From positions 1 through 64,000 of the forward strand of contig JAJFKV010000081.1 of NCBI GenBank assembly GCA_021773055.1: a stretch of DNA of 64,000 bases, read 5' to 3'. Position 1 is the stretch's first letter. Each line of letters begins with the position of its first letter. Made by a program: the position numbers and the translations under genes. Below, in pieces: positions 1 to 9,259 of this stretch. The notes beneath the pieces were generated by a model. That model worked only from the letters and a program-made list of their open reading frames with translations, was not told the origin of the DNA and ran no database searches. This DNA is from Woeseiaceae bacterium (GTDB lineage Bacteria > Pseudomonadota > Gammaproteobacteria > Steroidobacterales > Woeseiaceae).

Positions 1-226
1 GCGGTGAAGTATAAGCGCCAACTCGATAGCCTGCTGCTAAGTAAATAGATTCTAAAAGTTTAATGCAAGAGCCTTTACCATTGGTGCCCGCAACCATAAT
101 GACCGGGCAATCAAATTGCGTTAGCTGTAGCGATTGCGCGACCAATTGAAGGCGCTCAAGCCCAAGATCAATACGCGAGACATGCAGCTTTGCAATATAA
201 TCCAACCAAGCCGCAATAGTCTGCAT
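1..226 (-). CDS. folC: Dihydrofolate/folylpolyglutamate synthase (5' part)
   Basis: Only the first 75 codons lie in the window; the rest runs off the left edge. FolC ligates glutamate to dihydropteroate and to reduced folates, using ATP, in the cytoplasm. The visible N-terminus carries the family signature: a W-L-D-Y-I start, a LGLERL stretch and the P-loop GTNGKGS near residue 49, followed by a YTSPH-type run (YTSP visible). The ATG overlaps the stop of the upstream Cys-rich gene by one base (TAATG), so translation is probably coupled. accD upstream of folC is the usual gammaproteobacterial order. Confidence 0.95.
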   Translation of the reverse strand, partial: MQTIAAWLDYIAKLHVSRIDLGLERLQLVAQSLQLTQFDCPVIMVAGTNGKGSCIKLLESIYLAAGYRVGAYTSP

Positions 227-702
227 TATTGATCACACACCACAGTGCACGTCTTAGCACCGCCGATACAATAATGACTGCCTTTAGCATTGGTTTGCGC
301 ATTAGAAAGGTGACATTTCCCAGGCAGTGGACCCCATTGCAATGAACCACCGTTATAGCAATTACCAGGCGATGCACAGAATTTTTGACGCGCCTGATAG
401 GCGCAAATCATCAGACTAGTTGATCGAACGTATTGAACAAACATCAAACGTTGTGGCTTGTAGGGTAATTTTAAGCTAGCCGCAGTTAAAAAGCGCTGGG
501 TTGCGGGCGTTGATTTTAGCGGTGGATTAACATTAAGCTTTGCCTGCCACATACAACCAATATTATTTTTACTTCCAACAGCACGACACTTTGGCAATTG
601 AATTTTGCCGGCTGCCGGACAACTATAAACTACCGTTTTCGCAAAAGCTTGAAAGCTTACTGCCAACAAACCTGCCATTAAAAAACACATTATTTTTTTC
701 AT
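226..702 (-). CDS. Cys-rich secreted protein of unknown function
   Basis: 158 residues with a clear signal peptide: basic MKK, a hydrophobic core, and a likely cut after AFA near residue 21. The mature part has ten cysteines, an even number that suggests five disulfides and an extracytoplasmic home; no known domain is recognised. It sits between accD and folC, which are normally adjacent, and its TAA overlaps the folC ATG. Since a DsbA-like/DsbB-like pair is encoded 3-4 kb away, it may be a substrate of that oxidative folding route (inference). Low GC like its neighbours. Confidence 0.7.
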   Translation of the reverse strand: MKKIMCFLMAGLLAVSFQAFAKTVVYSCPAAGKIQLPKCRAVGSKNNIGCMWQAKLNVNPPLKSTPATQRFLTAASLKLPYKPQRLMFVQYVRSTSLMICAYQARQKFCASPGNCYNGGSLQWGPLPGKCHLSNAQTNAKGSHYCIGGAKTCTVVCDQ

Positions 703-743
703 CTAAAACACCCCATTAATAACTTAAGTTCCACCAAGCTAAT

Positions 744-1631
744 CTATCCCTTAGCCTGAGTGCCGTTACGTTTTTTCTTCTCAACTGCACCCAAATTTAA
801 AAATTTATTCAACAACCGATGTACCGTGCCCTTTAAATGGCGGCGATCCGAAATCATATCAATCGCACCATGCTCCAATAAAAATTCACTTCGCTGAAAA
901 CCTTCCGGCAAAGTTTGACGAATGGTTTGCTCAATGACACGTGGTCCTGAAAAACCAATCAAGGCTTTTGGCTCTGCAATAATAATATCTCCTAGCATAG
1001 CCAGTGAAGCGGATACACCCCCCATCGTAGGATCCGTTAAAATTGAAATAAACGGTAAATTTGCCTTTGCAAATCGAGCCAATGCCACTGACGTGCGCGC
1101 CATTTGAAACAAAGAAAATAAACCTTCTTGCATGCGCGCGCCACCACTTGTAGAAAAGCAGACAAACGGTAATTTATTTTCAAGCGCCGCTTGCACTCCG
1201 ATAATAAAACGCTCACCAACACCCGCACTCATCGAGCCGCCGACAAAGTTGAAATCAAAGGCAACTGCCACAATCGGCAAACCGTTAATCTTGCCTTTCA
1301 TCACAATTAAGGCTTCTTTTTCTTGTGTTTTTTTCTGCGCCGCTGAAATGCGATCTTTATATTTTTTAGAATCACGGAATTTCAAACGATCAGCTGGCTC
1401 AATATCCTGACCCAACTCTTCGCGATCATTCTCATCTAAAAAAATCTCTAATCGAGCACGACCTGATACACGCATGTGATGATCGCACTTAGGACACACT
1501 TGTAAGTTTTGATCGAGCTCAGCACGATATAAAATTGCCATGCAAGCATCGCACTTGCTCCAAATGCCTTCTGGCACACCCTTTTTAGTGGAGCTTGAAA
1601 TTTTTGGTAATAGTTTTGTAAACCAACTCAT
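744..1631 (-). CDS. accD: Acetyl-CoA carboxylase carboxyltransferase subunit beta
   Basis: 295 residues, the normal AccD length. AccD and AccA form the carboxyltransferase that moves CO2 from carboxybiotin to acetyl-CoA, making malonyl-CoA for fatty acid synthesis. The N-terminal zinc ribbon is intact: two CxxC pairs, in [12 protein letters not shown] and [10 protein letters not shown]. The crotonase-like core shows [12 protein letters not shown] and [11 protein letters not shown]. It lies 19 bases downstream of truA. In many gammaproteobacteria trpF lies between truA and accD; it is missing here. Confidence 0.97.
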   Translation of the reverse strand: MSWFTKLLPKISSSTKKGVPEGIWSKCDACMAILYRAELDQNLQVCPKCDHHMRVSGRARLEIFLDENDREELGQDIEPADRLKFRDSKKYKDRISAAQKKTQEKEALIVMKGKINGLPIVAVAFDFNFVGGSMSAGVGERFIIGVQAALENKLPFVCFSTSGGARMQEGLFSLFQMARTSVALARFAKANLPFISILTDPTMGGVSASLAMLGDIIIAEPKALIGFSGPRVIEQTIRQTLPEGFQRSEFLLEHGAIDMISDRRHLKGTVHRLLNKFLNLGAVEKKKRNGTQAKG

Positions 1632-1650
1632 TTGTTTTCCTTATCTACCA

Positions 1651-2442
1651 TTAGGGTAGAAAAAATGGACCAAGCGGGTTGCTTGGCAACTCAAATTCTG
1701 GTGGATAATCCACTTCAACAAGATACAATCCATTTGGCGATATCGTCACCCCAGCTTGGCGTCGATCACGCGCCTCTAACACGTCTTGTAGCCACTTAGG
1801 ATCTTTGCGGCCGGTACCAATTTCAATTAATGATCCAGCGATATTACGTACCATATGCATTAAAAAAGCATTGGCTTTTACTTCAATAATAATCATTCTG
1901 CGCTGACGATGCACATCGAGTTGAGTCATCATGCGCACAGCTGTTTTAGCCTGACAGTTCGCACCTCGAAACGAGCTAAAATCATGCCGGCCCAACAAAT
2001 ACAAAGCCGCCTCTTGCATGCGTTTTTCATCTAATGGTCGATAATACCAACCGACGGCATGACGCAAAATGCCCGGGCGCACATCGTAGTTATATAAGAC
2101 GTAACGATAGCGACGCGCTGTTGCTGAAAATCGTGCATGAAATTCACGCCCAACTTCTTTAGCCCATAATACGCTAATATCTGCGGGTAAATTACTGTTG
2201 GCACCAAACACCCAGGAGCAATCATCGCGCTCAGCATCTGTATCAAAATGTACAATTTGACCGGTGGCATGCACACCCGCATCGGTGCGACCAGCACACG
2301 TTACCACAACAGAATGATTGGCAACGCGCGACAACGCAAGCTGTAATCGTAATTGAACTGTTTGTAAATCATCTTGGCTTTGCCAGCCGTGATAGTTTGC
2401 ACCATCATAGCGAACACCCAAGGCTATCCGTTTTGATGTCAT
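1651..2442 (-). CDS. truA: tRNA pseudouridine(38-40) synthase
   Basis: 263 residues. TruA converts uridines 38-40 of the tRNA anticodon arm to pseudouridine. The catalytic aspartate is D54 in the motif GRTDAGVHATGQ; RYDGANYHGWQ at the N-terminus and the MVRNIAGSLIEIG run are also typical. The start ATG overlaps the stop of the FimV-like gene by four bases (ATGA), matching the common fimV-truA pair. Confidence 0.96.
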   Translation of the reverse strand: MTSKRIALGVRYDGANYHGWQSQDDLQTVQLRLQLALSRVANHSVVVTCAGRTDAGVHATGQIVHFDTDAERDDCSWVFGANSNLPADISVLWAKEVGREFHARFSATARRYRYVLYNYDVRPGILRHAVGWYYRPLDEKRMQEAALYLLGRHDFSSFRGANCQAKTAVRMMTQLDVHRQRRMIIIEVKANAFLMHMVRNIAGSLIEIGTGRKDPKWLQDVLEARDRRQAGVTISPNGLYLVEVDYPPEFELPSNPLGPFFLP

Positions 2443-3377
2443 GGCTTTTGTGGAATCTTACTTAACAATTGTTGTGCTTGTTGCTGTTGCTCAGCATCGC
2501 CCGTGGTTAATACTTGCCCGAGCACTTGTCGCGCTCCTGCATAGTCTTCCATTTCAATATAGGCACGTGCTAAATCAAGTTTAGCTGGAGTCGCCTCACG
2601 CGTGCTCATATAATCAAATTCAGATCGGGTGTCATCATCAACGTCATTACTGTTAGTGGGCAATATCGCCGTTGCAGCTGAAACGCTGCTAGCAACATCT
2701 GTTTTTAATTTTGCAATTTGACGACGGCGTGGAATAAATAAAGCAATAAATACTAACAATACAACAATGAATGCATATAAAACGTATTTTAAAGCACTAC
2801 CGTATTTGCTTTCAATACGTTGTAATTCGGATGTGGCTTTTGCTGGGAGCGAAACCTGTGTTGGCAACTCTGTTTTAATGCCCGCTTTGTTGACTTGTTG
2901 ATTAAGGCTATTAATCTCTTGGTTCAATAACATCAACGCTTGCGTCATACGTGCAAGCTCGCCTTTTAATGCCGTATTTTTAGTGGCTAATTGCTCAAAA
3001 CGTTGGTCTGTTTGTTGTTGAAATAAAATATTGGCTTGATTTATTTGAGATAGTTGCGCCTTCAATTCGCTCGCTTGATTATGAGCTGCGGCTTTGGGTG
3101 CCACTCCTCCCGCTACGGTTTGCGCACCATCGGCAGCTTCACTGTTTCGGGTAACCGTGGCTTGAGTGAGCACTCTGTGCTGGCGTACTTCACGCTTAGC
3201 GGCGGCCATAATGGCCTTCACTTTTGTCATTGGCAAAGCCTTGGATTTAGGCTTGGCGGTCGCTGCCTGCTGAAAAGATTGCTTTACAGCCGGCCCACTG
3301 TCAAAAAGGCTGGTTGCAAAGGCGCTGAGCGGACCAACAAAAATCCCTATAAAAACAATAGCTAATAGCTTTTTCAC
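2439..3377 (-). CDS. Short FimV-like inner-membrane protein
   Basis: 312 residues. It has a signal peptide or anchor at 1-21, a Gln-rich coiled-coil segment (about 100-170), one membrane span near 197-216 (YVLYAFIVVLLVFIALFIP) followed by arginines, and a C-terminal TPR-like FimV domain (KLDLARAYIEMEDYAGARQVLGQVL). There is no LysM domain, so it is much shorter than typical FimV. FimV proteins organise polar type IV pili and c-di-GMP/cAMP signalling. Its place between asd and truA is the standard fimV position. A second, fuller FimV is encoded at 15037-16992, in DNA of different composition. Confidence 0.75.
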   Translation of the reverse strand: MKKLLAIVFIGIFVGPLSAFATSLFDSGPAVKQSFQQAATAKPKSKALPMTKVKAIMAAAKREVRQHRVLTQATVTRNSEAADGAQTVAGGVAPKAAAHNQASELKAQLSQINQANILFQQQTDQRFEQLATKNTALKGELARMTQALMLLNQEINSLNQQVNKAGIKTELPTQVSLPAKATSELQRIESKYGSALKYVLYAFIVVLLVFIALFIPRRRQIAKLKTDVASSVSAATAILPTNSNDVDDDTRSEFDYMSTREATPAKLDLARAYIEMEDYAGARQVLGQVLTTGDAEQQQQAQQLLSKIPQKP

Positions 3378-3489
3378 CGAGTTCCCCCTGAAGTTTCATT
3401 AAGCGTGCCTTAAGATACCAAATTTTGGCGCAAAAGTCAGCTTTTTTGGGGATAATATTAGCCCTTAATCGGCCCAAATTTTACCCACC

Positions 3490-3521
3490 CTGACAGAATA
3501 GCGGGTTCGCGCGGGTGTCAG
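3490..3521. promoter_or_regulatory. Small inverted repeat upstream of the persulfide dioxygenase gene
   Basis: CTGACA at 3490-3495 is matched by TGTCAG at 3516-3521 with a 20-base spacer. It lies in the divergent gap between the FimV-like gene and the plus-strand hydrolase gene, 45 bases before its ATG. It could be an operator or a chance dyad; no regulator is known. Confidence 0.25.
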
Positions 3522-3565
3522 TTCGTGCTAAACTTAAGCCTTCAGTCACTAAAAAGGAATTTAGC

Positions 3566-4264
3566 ATGTTTCGACAATTGTTCGATCCGGTAAGCTGCAC
3601 CTACACGTACTTGCTCGCAGATGAGCGCAGCCGTGAAGCCATTATTATTGACCCTGTCCTTGAGAAAATAGAACTTTATGGTCAGCTAATTAATGAGCTT
3701 GGAATTAAACTTTTATATACCTTAGACACCCATACTCACGCCGACCATGTCACCGCTTCAGGCAAGTTGGGTCAACAATTTCATTGTGAAGTAACTACCG
3801 GTGAGCGCTCCAAGGCCTTGCATGTAACTTTGCGCTTAAAAGATGGCGAAACCTTAAAGTTAGGTGAACTCACTTTAACCTCGATGTACACTCCAGGCCA
3901 TACCGATGATTGCTACTCCTACCTTTGCAATGATCGTGTTTTTACCGGTGATACTTTATTAATTCGCGGAACAGGTCGCACTGATTTTCAATCCGGTGAC
4001 TCCATTGCACAATACGATAGCCTGTTTAATAAATTATTAAAATTACCCGAACACACTTATGTTTATCCAGCACATGATTATAAAGGCATGACAATGAGCA
4101 CAATTGGCGAAGAAATTCGTTATAATCCACGTCTGCAAGTGAGCTCACCAGAAGAGTACGCCGAGATTATGGATAATTTAAATTTAGCGCGTCCTAAAAT
4201 GATGGACGTTGCGGTGCCTGCTAACTTACAATCAGGCTTAATCAATGAAACCCATGAAGCATAA
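3566..4264 (+). CDS. ETHE1-type persulfide dioxygenase (metallo-beta-lactamase fold)
   Basis: 232 residues from the ATG at 3566, chosen over an upstream ATG at 3515 because AAGGAA sits 7-12 bases before it and family similarity begins there (MFRQLFD). The enzyme oxidises glutathione persulfide to sulfite and thiol with a single iron. Visible signs are THTHADHVTASG (metal ligands), PGHTDDCYSY, FTGDTLLIRGTGRTDFQ and the ETHE1-typical C-terminus YPAHDYKGMTMSTIGEEIRYNPRL. The DsbA-like gene starts 12 bases later, so they are probably co-transcribed: sulfur detoxification beside thiol oxidation. Confidence 0.88.
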   Translation: MFRQLFDPVSCTYTYLLADERSREAIIIDPVLEKIELYGQLINELGIKLLYTLDTHTHADHVTASGKLGQQFHCEVTTGERSKALHVTLRLKDGETLKLGELTLTSMYTPGHTDDCYSYLCNDRVFTGDTLLIRGTGRTDFQSGDSIAQYDSLFNKLLKLPEHTYVYPAHDYKGMTMSTIGEEIRYNPRLQVSSPEEYAEIMDNLNLARPKMMDVAVPANLQSGLINETHEA

Positions 4265-4276
4265 TAGGAGCTTTAG

Positions 4277-4921
4277 ATGTCACAATCAAAAATAAAATCA
4301 CTCATCATTGCGGTTATTGCTATTGCCGTGGTCGTTGTCGCCGCTGCAATTTTCTTTAAACCTTCGACCAAATTACCCAAACAAGTCCGTATTGACACTA
4401 CCGGTCAACCTACTATGGGTAACGCCAACGCCAAAGTACACATCATCGCTTTTGAAGATTTAAAGTGCCCCAACTGCATGCGCTTTAATACAACACTGCT
4501 ACCAAAAGTGAAAAAGAAATTTGTTGATAGCGGGATTGCTAAATACACCATGATTACCTTAGCGTTTATTCCAGGCTCAATGCCAGCAGCTAATGCCGCG
4601 CGTTGTCTGTATAAGCAAAATAAAAAATTGTATTTTCCTTTTGTGAAATATATTTATTTCCATCAGCCTTCTGAAGAGCAAAATTGGGCAACCGTACCCA
4701 CTCTATTGCAATTTGCCAGCAAAATAAAAGGCGTTAATAAACCAGCGCTGGAGCAATGTTTGGTAAAAAGTCCTTACACTGGATTCATTAATAAAAACCT
4801 ACAAATAGCGAACAAGGTGATGGGCGGTCAAGTCGCCACGCCGACTTTATTTGTAAATGGCCGCATTGTGCGTCCGTTAACCATGAAGCGCTTGCAAACT
4901 TTAATAGATGCAGCAAAATAA
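4277..4921 (+). CDS. DsbA-family thiol:disulfide oxidoreductase
   Basis: 214 residues with an N-terminal membrane anchor (about 8-28), followed by a thioredoxin-like DsbA fold. The active site is C64-P-N-C67 in EDLKCPNCMRF, and the cis-proline loop is VATPTLFVNGR. CPNC differs from the CPHC of E. coli DsbA and is closer to BdbD/Com1-like enzymes. A strong ribosome site (TAGGAG) precedes the ATG. The downstream DsbB-like protein is the likely re-oxidising partner. Probable role: disulfide formation in periplasmic proteins. Confidence 0.87.
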   Translation: MSQSKIKSLIIAVIAIAVVVVAAAIFFKPSTKLPKQVRIDTTGQPTMGNANAKVHIIAFEDLKCPNCMRFNTTLLPKVKKKFVDSGIAKYTMITLAFIPGSMPAANAARCLYKQNKKLYFPFVKYIYFHQPSEEQNWATVPTLLQFASKIKGVNKPALEQCLVKSPYTGFINKNLQIANKVMGGQVATPTLFVNGRIVRPLTMKRLQTLIDAAK

Positions 4922-4934
4922 TAAGATTGATACG

Positions 4935-4963
4935 GGGGTGGACCCACTCGCTTGATCCACCCC
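4935..4963 (+). other. Stem-loop between the dsbA-like and dsbB-like genes
   Basis: An 8-bp perfect stem (GGGGTGGA at 4935-4942, TCCACCCC at 4956-4963) with a 13-base loop, starting 14 bases after the dsbA-like stop. It has no following T-run, so it is not a standard intrinsic terminator; it could attenuate transcription or protect the upstream mRNA end. Confidence 0.5.
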
Positions 4964-4982
4964 GCATTCGATAGGTGCTTAA

Positions 4983-5390
4983 ATGAAGCAATTAAAACAA
5001 TATAATTTATTTTTTGCTTGGTTAATTGCTTTAATCGCACTATTGGCTACTTTATACAGCAGTGAAATCTTAAGCTTACCCGTGTGCCATTTATGCTGGT
5101 ACCAACGCACCGCAATGTATCCCCTTGCCATTATTCTAGGCATTGCCGCTTATCGAAATGATAATGGCATTAAGTTGTATGCTATACCCTTAACCCTTAT
5201 CGGAGCCCTCTTTGCCCTTTACCAATACCTCGAACAAATGATTCCCGGCTTTGCGCCGATTGGTTTATGCGGTAGCGGTCCTGATTGCAGCAATATTCAT
5301 CTGCAGTTATGGGGCTTTATTACGTTTCCATTTCTAAGCCTCATTGCCTTCTTGGTCATCCTGTTTTTGCTGGTAACAAATAAAACGTGA
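4983..5390 (+). CDS. DsbB/BdbC-type disulfide bond formation protein
   Basis: 135 residues, four predicted membrane spans. It carries the DsbB redox pairs: C35-HL-C38 in VCHLCWYQR, and C96/C102 in GLCGSGPDC. It should transfer electrons from the DsbA-like partner to quinone. The length fits the compact BdbC form rather than the ~176-residue E. coli DsbB. No strong ribosome site is seen before the ATG, so expression may depend on readthrough from the dsbA-like gene. AT-rich. Confidence 0.9.
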   Translation: MKQLKQYNLFFAWLIALIALLATLYSSEILSLPVCHLCWYQRTAMYPLAIILGIAAYRNDNGIKLYAIPLTLIGALFALYQYLEQMIPGFAPIGLCGSGPDCSNIHLQLWGFITFPFLSLIAFLVILFLLVTNKT

Positions 5391-5540
5391 ACCGGATGGA
5401 TTCATCACCCAGGCTATTTCATTTAATCGATTTACACAAAAAACAAAAAAACCGATGTCATCCTGGCCTTGAACCGTCTCTTATACTCGCCGCAGTTGAT
5501 GCTTGATCGGTGCATCTTGAATCGTTGATCGCCTACGATA

Positions 5541-6560
5541 TCAATGCCGATAAAAACTTTGCGAGACAACCGCTTCTGCGATTTGGATTGCATTGAGTGC
5601 CGCGCCCTTGCGCACATTATCAGAAACAACCCACAAATCTAATCCATTTGGATGCGAGATATCATCGCGAATACGGCCAACAAAAACGGCATCTTGGCTG
5701 GCGCCTTCAGTGATAGGGGTTGGGTAATCATCTTCTATTAAGACCACACCTGGCGCATTTTTTAGCGCCTCTTTTGTTTGCTCGGCCGTAAAGGGAAGTT
5801 TGGTTTCAATGTGTATTGCTTCTGAATGACCGTAAAATACTGGCACACGCACTGCGGTTGGATTAACCATTACATCGGGGTCATTTAAAATTTTGCGTGT
5901 TTCCCATACCATTTTCATCTCTTCACGGGTATAACCGTTATCTAAAAAGGTATCAATTTGTGGCAATACATTAAACGCAATTTGTTTTGGGAAAACACTC
6001 ACGCCAGCAGGCTGTGCGTTTAATAGTTCTGCCGTTTGGCGCGCCAATTCTTCAACTGCTTTGCGCCCCGCACCGGATACCGCCTGATAAGTGCACACAT
6101 TAATTCGATCAATGCCTGCCGCATCGTAAATGGGTTTTAGCGCTACCATCATTTGAATGGTAGAACAGTTTGGATTGGAAATAATATTGCGGCTTTCATA
6201 CCCTTGCATCGCTTCTAAATTAACTTCTGGCACAATTAAGGGAATATCCGGATCATAACGAAATTGCGAGGTGTTATCGATAACGACACAACCTGCTGCC
6301 GCAGCCTGCGGTGCAAACTCTTCAGAGATAGAACCACCAGCCGAAAACAGACCAATCTGCACTTTGGAGAAATCAAAATCGGCGAGATCTTCAACATTTA
6401 GCTGCCTGTTGCCGAAATCGACTTGCTTGCCGACAGAACGCTCGCTTGCGAGTGGGTAAATCTCGCCAACGGGAAAATTACGCTCGCTGAGAATTTCCAG
6501 TATTGATTCGCCAACGACACCTGTCGCGCCAACTACCGCTATATTGAATTTTTCGCTCAT
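5541..6560 (-). CDS. asd: Aspartate-semialdehyde dehydrogenase (compositional joint inside the gene)
   Basis: 339 residues. It reduces aspartyl phosphate to the semialdehyde with NADPH, in the lysine, threonine, methionine and diaminopimelate pathway. Visible: the GATGVVGESI nucleotide-binding loop and the catalytic cysteine C132 in SNPNCSTIQMM. Sampled 60-base lines rise from 37-42 % GC at 6121-6240 to 47-55 % from 6241 upward, so roughly the first 107 codons look like the GC-rich side and the rest intermediate or AT-rich. The reading frame is intact. asd next to aroC on one side and fimV on the other is a known arrangement. Confidence 0.93.
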   Translation of the reverse strand: MSEKFNIAVVGATGVVGESILEILSERNFPVGEIYPLASERSVGKQVDFGNRQLNVEDLADFDFSKVQIGLFSAGGSISEEFAPQAAAAGCVVIDNTSQFRYDPDIPLIVPEVNLEAMQGYESRNIISNPNCSTIQMMVALKPIYDAAGIDRINVCTYQAVSGAGRKAVEELARQTAELLNAQPAGVSVFPKQIAFNVLPQIDTFLDNGYTREEMKMVWETRKILNDPDVMVNPTAVRVPVFYGHSEAIHIETKLPFTAEQTKEALKNAPGVVLIEDDYPTPITEGASQDAVFVGRIRDDISHPNGLDLWVVSDNVRKGAALNAIQIAEAVVSQSFYRH

Positions 6561-6579
6561 TGCTTGTACTTGATGAATT

Positions 6580-6604
6580 CGCGCGCGAGGCGCGCTCCTA
6601 CAGG
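6580..6604. repeat. GTAGGAGCGCGCC repeat, copy 1
   Basis: The complement reads TGTAGGAGCGCGCCT and lies between asd and aroC. Two more copies of the 13-base core are at 16994-17007 and 23951-23967. Each sits at a gene end and can form a short G+C hairpin. This resembles REP-type extragenic palindromes of gammaproteobacteria. All three copies are in the GC-rich part. Confidence 0.55.
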
Positions 6605-7683
6605 GTTGGGGTTTCCGACGTCACGTCAGCATTTTGAGCGCGGTTGCGCAGGTAGTGATCCATAATGACCAGCGCGACCATTGCCTCGGCAATAGGGGTC
6701 GCTCGAAGTCCGACGCATGGGTCATGGCGTCCTTTGGTCACAATTTCAGTATTCTTGCCGGCCTTGTCTATGGTCTTTCCTGGCACGGCGACACTCGATG
6801 TCGGTTTGAGCGCAATGCTGGCCAGTAAATCCTGGCCCGACGAAATACCGCCGAGCGTGCCGCCCGCGTCGTTCTTGCTAAAGCCGTCCGCTGACATTTC
6901 GTCGCGATGCTCGCTGCCACGCTGGGTAATTGCGGCAAAACCCGCACCGATCTCTATGCCTTTCACCGCGTTGATGCTCATAAGTCCGTGCGCGATGTCC
7001 GCCCCAAGTTTGTCGAACACCGGCTCGCCAAGTCCGGGCGGCATGTTGCTTGCCAGCACGCTGATTTTTGCGCCAATCGAGTCGCCCTGCTCCCTGAGCT
7101 CATCCATGAACTTGTCGAGTTCTGCGACGCGCTCCGGGTCGGCACAGAAAAACGCATTATCGTCAATTATTGCGAAGTCTTTCGCGCCGAGCTCAATCGG
7201 ACCCAGCTGCGATAGGTAACCGCGCACCTCGATGCCCAGTCTTGAAAAAAGATACTTCCTGGCGATAGCGCCCGCCGCAACGCGCATCGTCGTCTCGCGT
7301 GCCGACGATCGACCACCACCCCGGTAGTCCCGGATGCCGTATTTCTGTTGATACGTGTAATCGGCGTGGCCGGGCCGAAACTTATCTTTTATATCGCCGT
7401 AGTCCTTCGAACGCTGGTCCTTGTTTTCGACCAACAGCCCTATCGGCGTACCTGTCGTTTTGCCTTCAAACACGCCGGAAAGTATCTGCACCTGATCAGG
7501 CTCATTGCGCTGCGTCGTGTGACGATTGCGCCCCGGCCTGCGGCGATCGAGGTCACCCTGAATATCCGCCTCCGACAGCTCCATCCCGGGAGGACAACCG
7601 TCGACGACGCAACCCAGCGCCCGCCCATGACTCTCGCCGAAAGTCGTTAGTGTAAAAATTCGCCCAAATGTATTACCAGACAC
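6598..7683 (-). CDS. aroC: Chorismate synthase
   Basis: 361 residues, standard length. It makes chorismate from EPSP using reduced FMN, the last step of the shikimate pathway. Family signatures are visible: [18 protein letters not shown] at the N-terminus, [14 protein letters not shown] and [14 protein letters not shown] in the middle, [18 protein letters not shown] near the end. The start is two bases after the prmB stop, so the two genes form an operon. Confidence 0.98.
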   Translation of the reverse strand: MSGNTFGRIFTLTTFGESHGRALGCVVDGCPPGMELSEADIQGDLDRRRPGRNRHTTQRNEPDQVQILSGVFEGKTTGTPIGLLVENKDQRSKDYGDIKDKFRPGHADYTYQQKYGIRDYRGGGRSSARETTMRVAAGAIARKYLFSRLGIEVRGYLSQLGPIELGAKDFAIIDDNAFFCADPERVAELDKFMDELREQGDSIGAKISVLASNMPPGLGEPVFDKLGADIAHGLMSINAVKGIEIGAGFAAITQRGSEHRDEMSADGFSKNDAGGTLGGISSGQDLLASIALKPTSSVAVPGKTIDKAGKNTEIVTKGRHDPCVGLRATPIAEAMVALVIMDHYLRNRAQNADVTSETPTL

Positions 7684-7685
7684 CG

Positions 7686-8555
7686 CTATAGATCCTGTAA
7701 ATCATTCTTATTTAGCAGGAATACACCTGCCCCGCCGTCCGCAAATTCCAGCCAGACAAAGGTCGCATCGGGGTACGCCGCTTCCAGCGCGCTCTGACTG
7801 TTGCCGACCTCGCACACGAGTATTCCATTGTCTGTAAGGAATCGCGAGGCATCATTTAGTATCTTTTGAACCGATTCCAGCCCATCATTTCCAGCGGCGA
7901 GCCCGAGCTCCGGCTCGTGGCGATACTCGCTGGGCATCGAATCCATGTCTTGCTTATCTACATACGGTGGATTGCTGACGATAAGGTCGTACTGCTTGCC
8001 CTCAAGCGAGGCGAAAAAGTCCGACTGCACTGGTGTGACACGGTCGATGAGGCCATGCCGCTCAATATTTATCGCGGTCACCGCAAGCGCATCCGGTGAG
8101 ATATCGACAGCATCGACGCTGGCGTCTGCAAAAGCGTGCGCGATCGCAATTGCGATACAGCCGCTGCCGGTGCCAAGATCCACAGCGGCATGCACCGAAT
8201 CCGCGTCGATCCAGGGTGCAAACTGCGCATGGATCATCTCGGCTAAGGGGCTACGTGGCACCAGGACTCGCTCGTCGATATAGAACTCATGGCCCGCGAA
8301 GAACGCCTGGTTCAGCAGGTATGCCAGAGGAATTCGTTCATTGATACGACGCTCGGCCAGATCCGTCGCCGTCGTGACCTGCCCGGCCGCGACTTCGTTC
8401 GAGTAGACGGCCGGCGCGTTGTCATGCGCCAGCTTCAGATGAGCGAAAACCAGCCAGGCGGCCTCATCCAGCGGATTGTCGGTACCGTGTCCATAGGACA
8501 GCTCGGCGCCTTCAAAGCGCTCGGCGATCGTGCGAATAAGTTGTTCAACATTCAT
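7686..8555 (-). CDS. prmB: Ribosomal protein L3 glutamine N5-methyltransferase
   Basis: 289 residues from the ATG at 8555; an upstream ATG at 8627 would add 24 residues outside the family start ([19 protein letters not shown]). SAM-dependent methylation of a glutamine of L3 is the known role. The core shows [14 protein letters not shown] (SAM loop) and [10 protein letters not shown] (the NPPY catalytic motif). The N-terminal [17 protein letters not shown] run separates PrmB from its paralogue PrmC. prmB directly before aroC is widespread in gammaproteobacteria. Confidence 0.93.
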   Translation of the reverse strand: MNVEQLIRTIAERFEGAELSYGHGTDNPLDEAAWLVFAHLKLAHDNAPAVYSNEVAAGQVTTATDLAERRINERIPLAYLLNQAFFAGHEFYIDERVLVPRSPLAEMIHAQFAPWIDADSVHAAVDLGTGSGCIAIAIAHAFADASVDAVDISPDALAVTAINIERHGLIDRVTPVQSDFFASLEGKQYDLIVSNPPYVDKQDMDSMPSEYRHEPELGLAAGNDGLESVQKILNDASRFLTDNGILVCEVGNSQSALEAAYPDATFVWLEFADGGAGVFLLNKNDLQDL

Positions 8556-8647
8556 ATGCGATCGCGAATCTATCACGCTCTCGACCCAACTGCCTGTAGA
8601 ATTGCCGGCTCGACAATTAATGTGCAAACAACCGAAGAAAGAGGACC

Positions 8648-9259
8648 ATGAGACTCAAGAACCTGATCTTTGCAATCGTGCTCGGCGGCGCGCTCGCTAC
8701 CGGCATTTTCGTCGCAACCAAAATGAACCAGCCGGCAGAACCCCTGGCAGCATTCATCGTTCCGCTCCCCGGAGAAATACCTGACTTTTCGCTGCTGGAC
8801 CAAACAGGTAGTGAAGTTAATGCCGATACTTTTCGCGGCCAGTGGGACCTCGTTTTTTTCGGCTTCACCAACTGTCCGGACATCTGCCCCACGACGCTGC
8901 AAACACTTGCCAACGTCAGGCGAGAACTCGCCGCTACCGGAACAGAACCGCTGCCTCGTATCGTACTCGTTAGTGTCGACCCGGAGCGTGATACTCCGCA
9001 GCTATTGGGCCAATACGTCGATTATTTCGGTGCCGACAATCTTGCGGTTACGGGTAAGCTCGAGGAAGTCATCAAGCTAACCGGCGGTCTGGGTATCTAC
9101 TTCGAGAAAGCCCCAACGGAAGATGGCAGCTACGGCGTTGATCACTCGGCGGCCGTTCTGGTCATTGATCCGAACGGCGATTTTTCCGCACTGTTCAGCG
9201 CACCGCATGTTGTCGCCAACTACTTGCACGACCTCCCGCTCATCATAGCTGCTCAATAA
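8648..9259 (+). CDS. Sco1/SenC-type copper chaperone
   Basis: 203 residues: one N-terminal membrane anchor, then a thioredoxin-fold domain facing the periplasm. The copper ligands are C76 and C80 ([12 protein letters not shown]) and H166 ([12 protein letters not shown]). Sco proteins help assemble the CuA centre of cytochrome oxidase. Its stop TAA overlaps the ATG of the PCuAC lipoprotein, a second copper chaperone of the same pathway. Oxidase genes are not in this window. Confidence 0.93.
   Translation: MRLKNLIFAIVLGGALATGIFVATKMNQPAEPLAAFIVPLPGEIPDFSLLDQTGSEVNADTFRGQWDLVFFGFTNCPDICPTTLQTLANVRRELAATGTEPLPRIVLVSVDPERDTPQLLGQYVDYFGADNLAVTGKLEEVIKLTGGLGIYFEKAPTEDGSYGVDHSAAVLVIDPNGDFSALFSAPHVVANYLHDLPLIIAAQ

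Noticed and set aside
3515-3565. Upstream ATG giving a 17-residue longer persulfide dioxygenase
   Set aside because: The extension has no family similarity, while the ATG at 3566 has AAGGAA at proper spacing.
5391-5540. A possible intrinsic terminator for asd in the A-rich run near 5436-5451
   Set aside because: On the minus strand a T-run exists, but no stable stem precedes it.
6665-7219. Long open frame on the plus strand opposite aroC
   Set aside because: Antisense shadow of a highly conserved chorismate synthase; no ribosome site and no recognisable domain.
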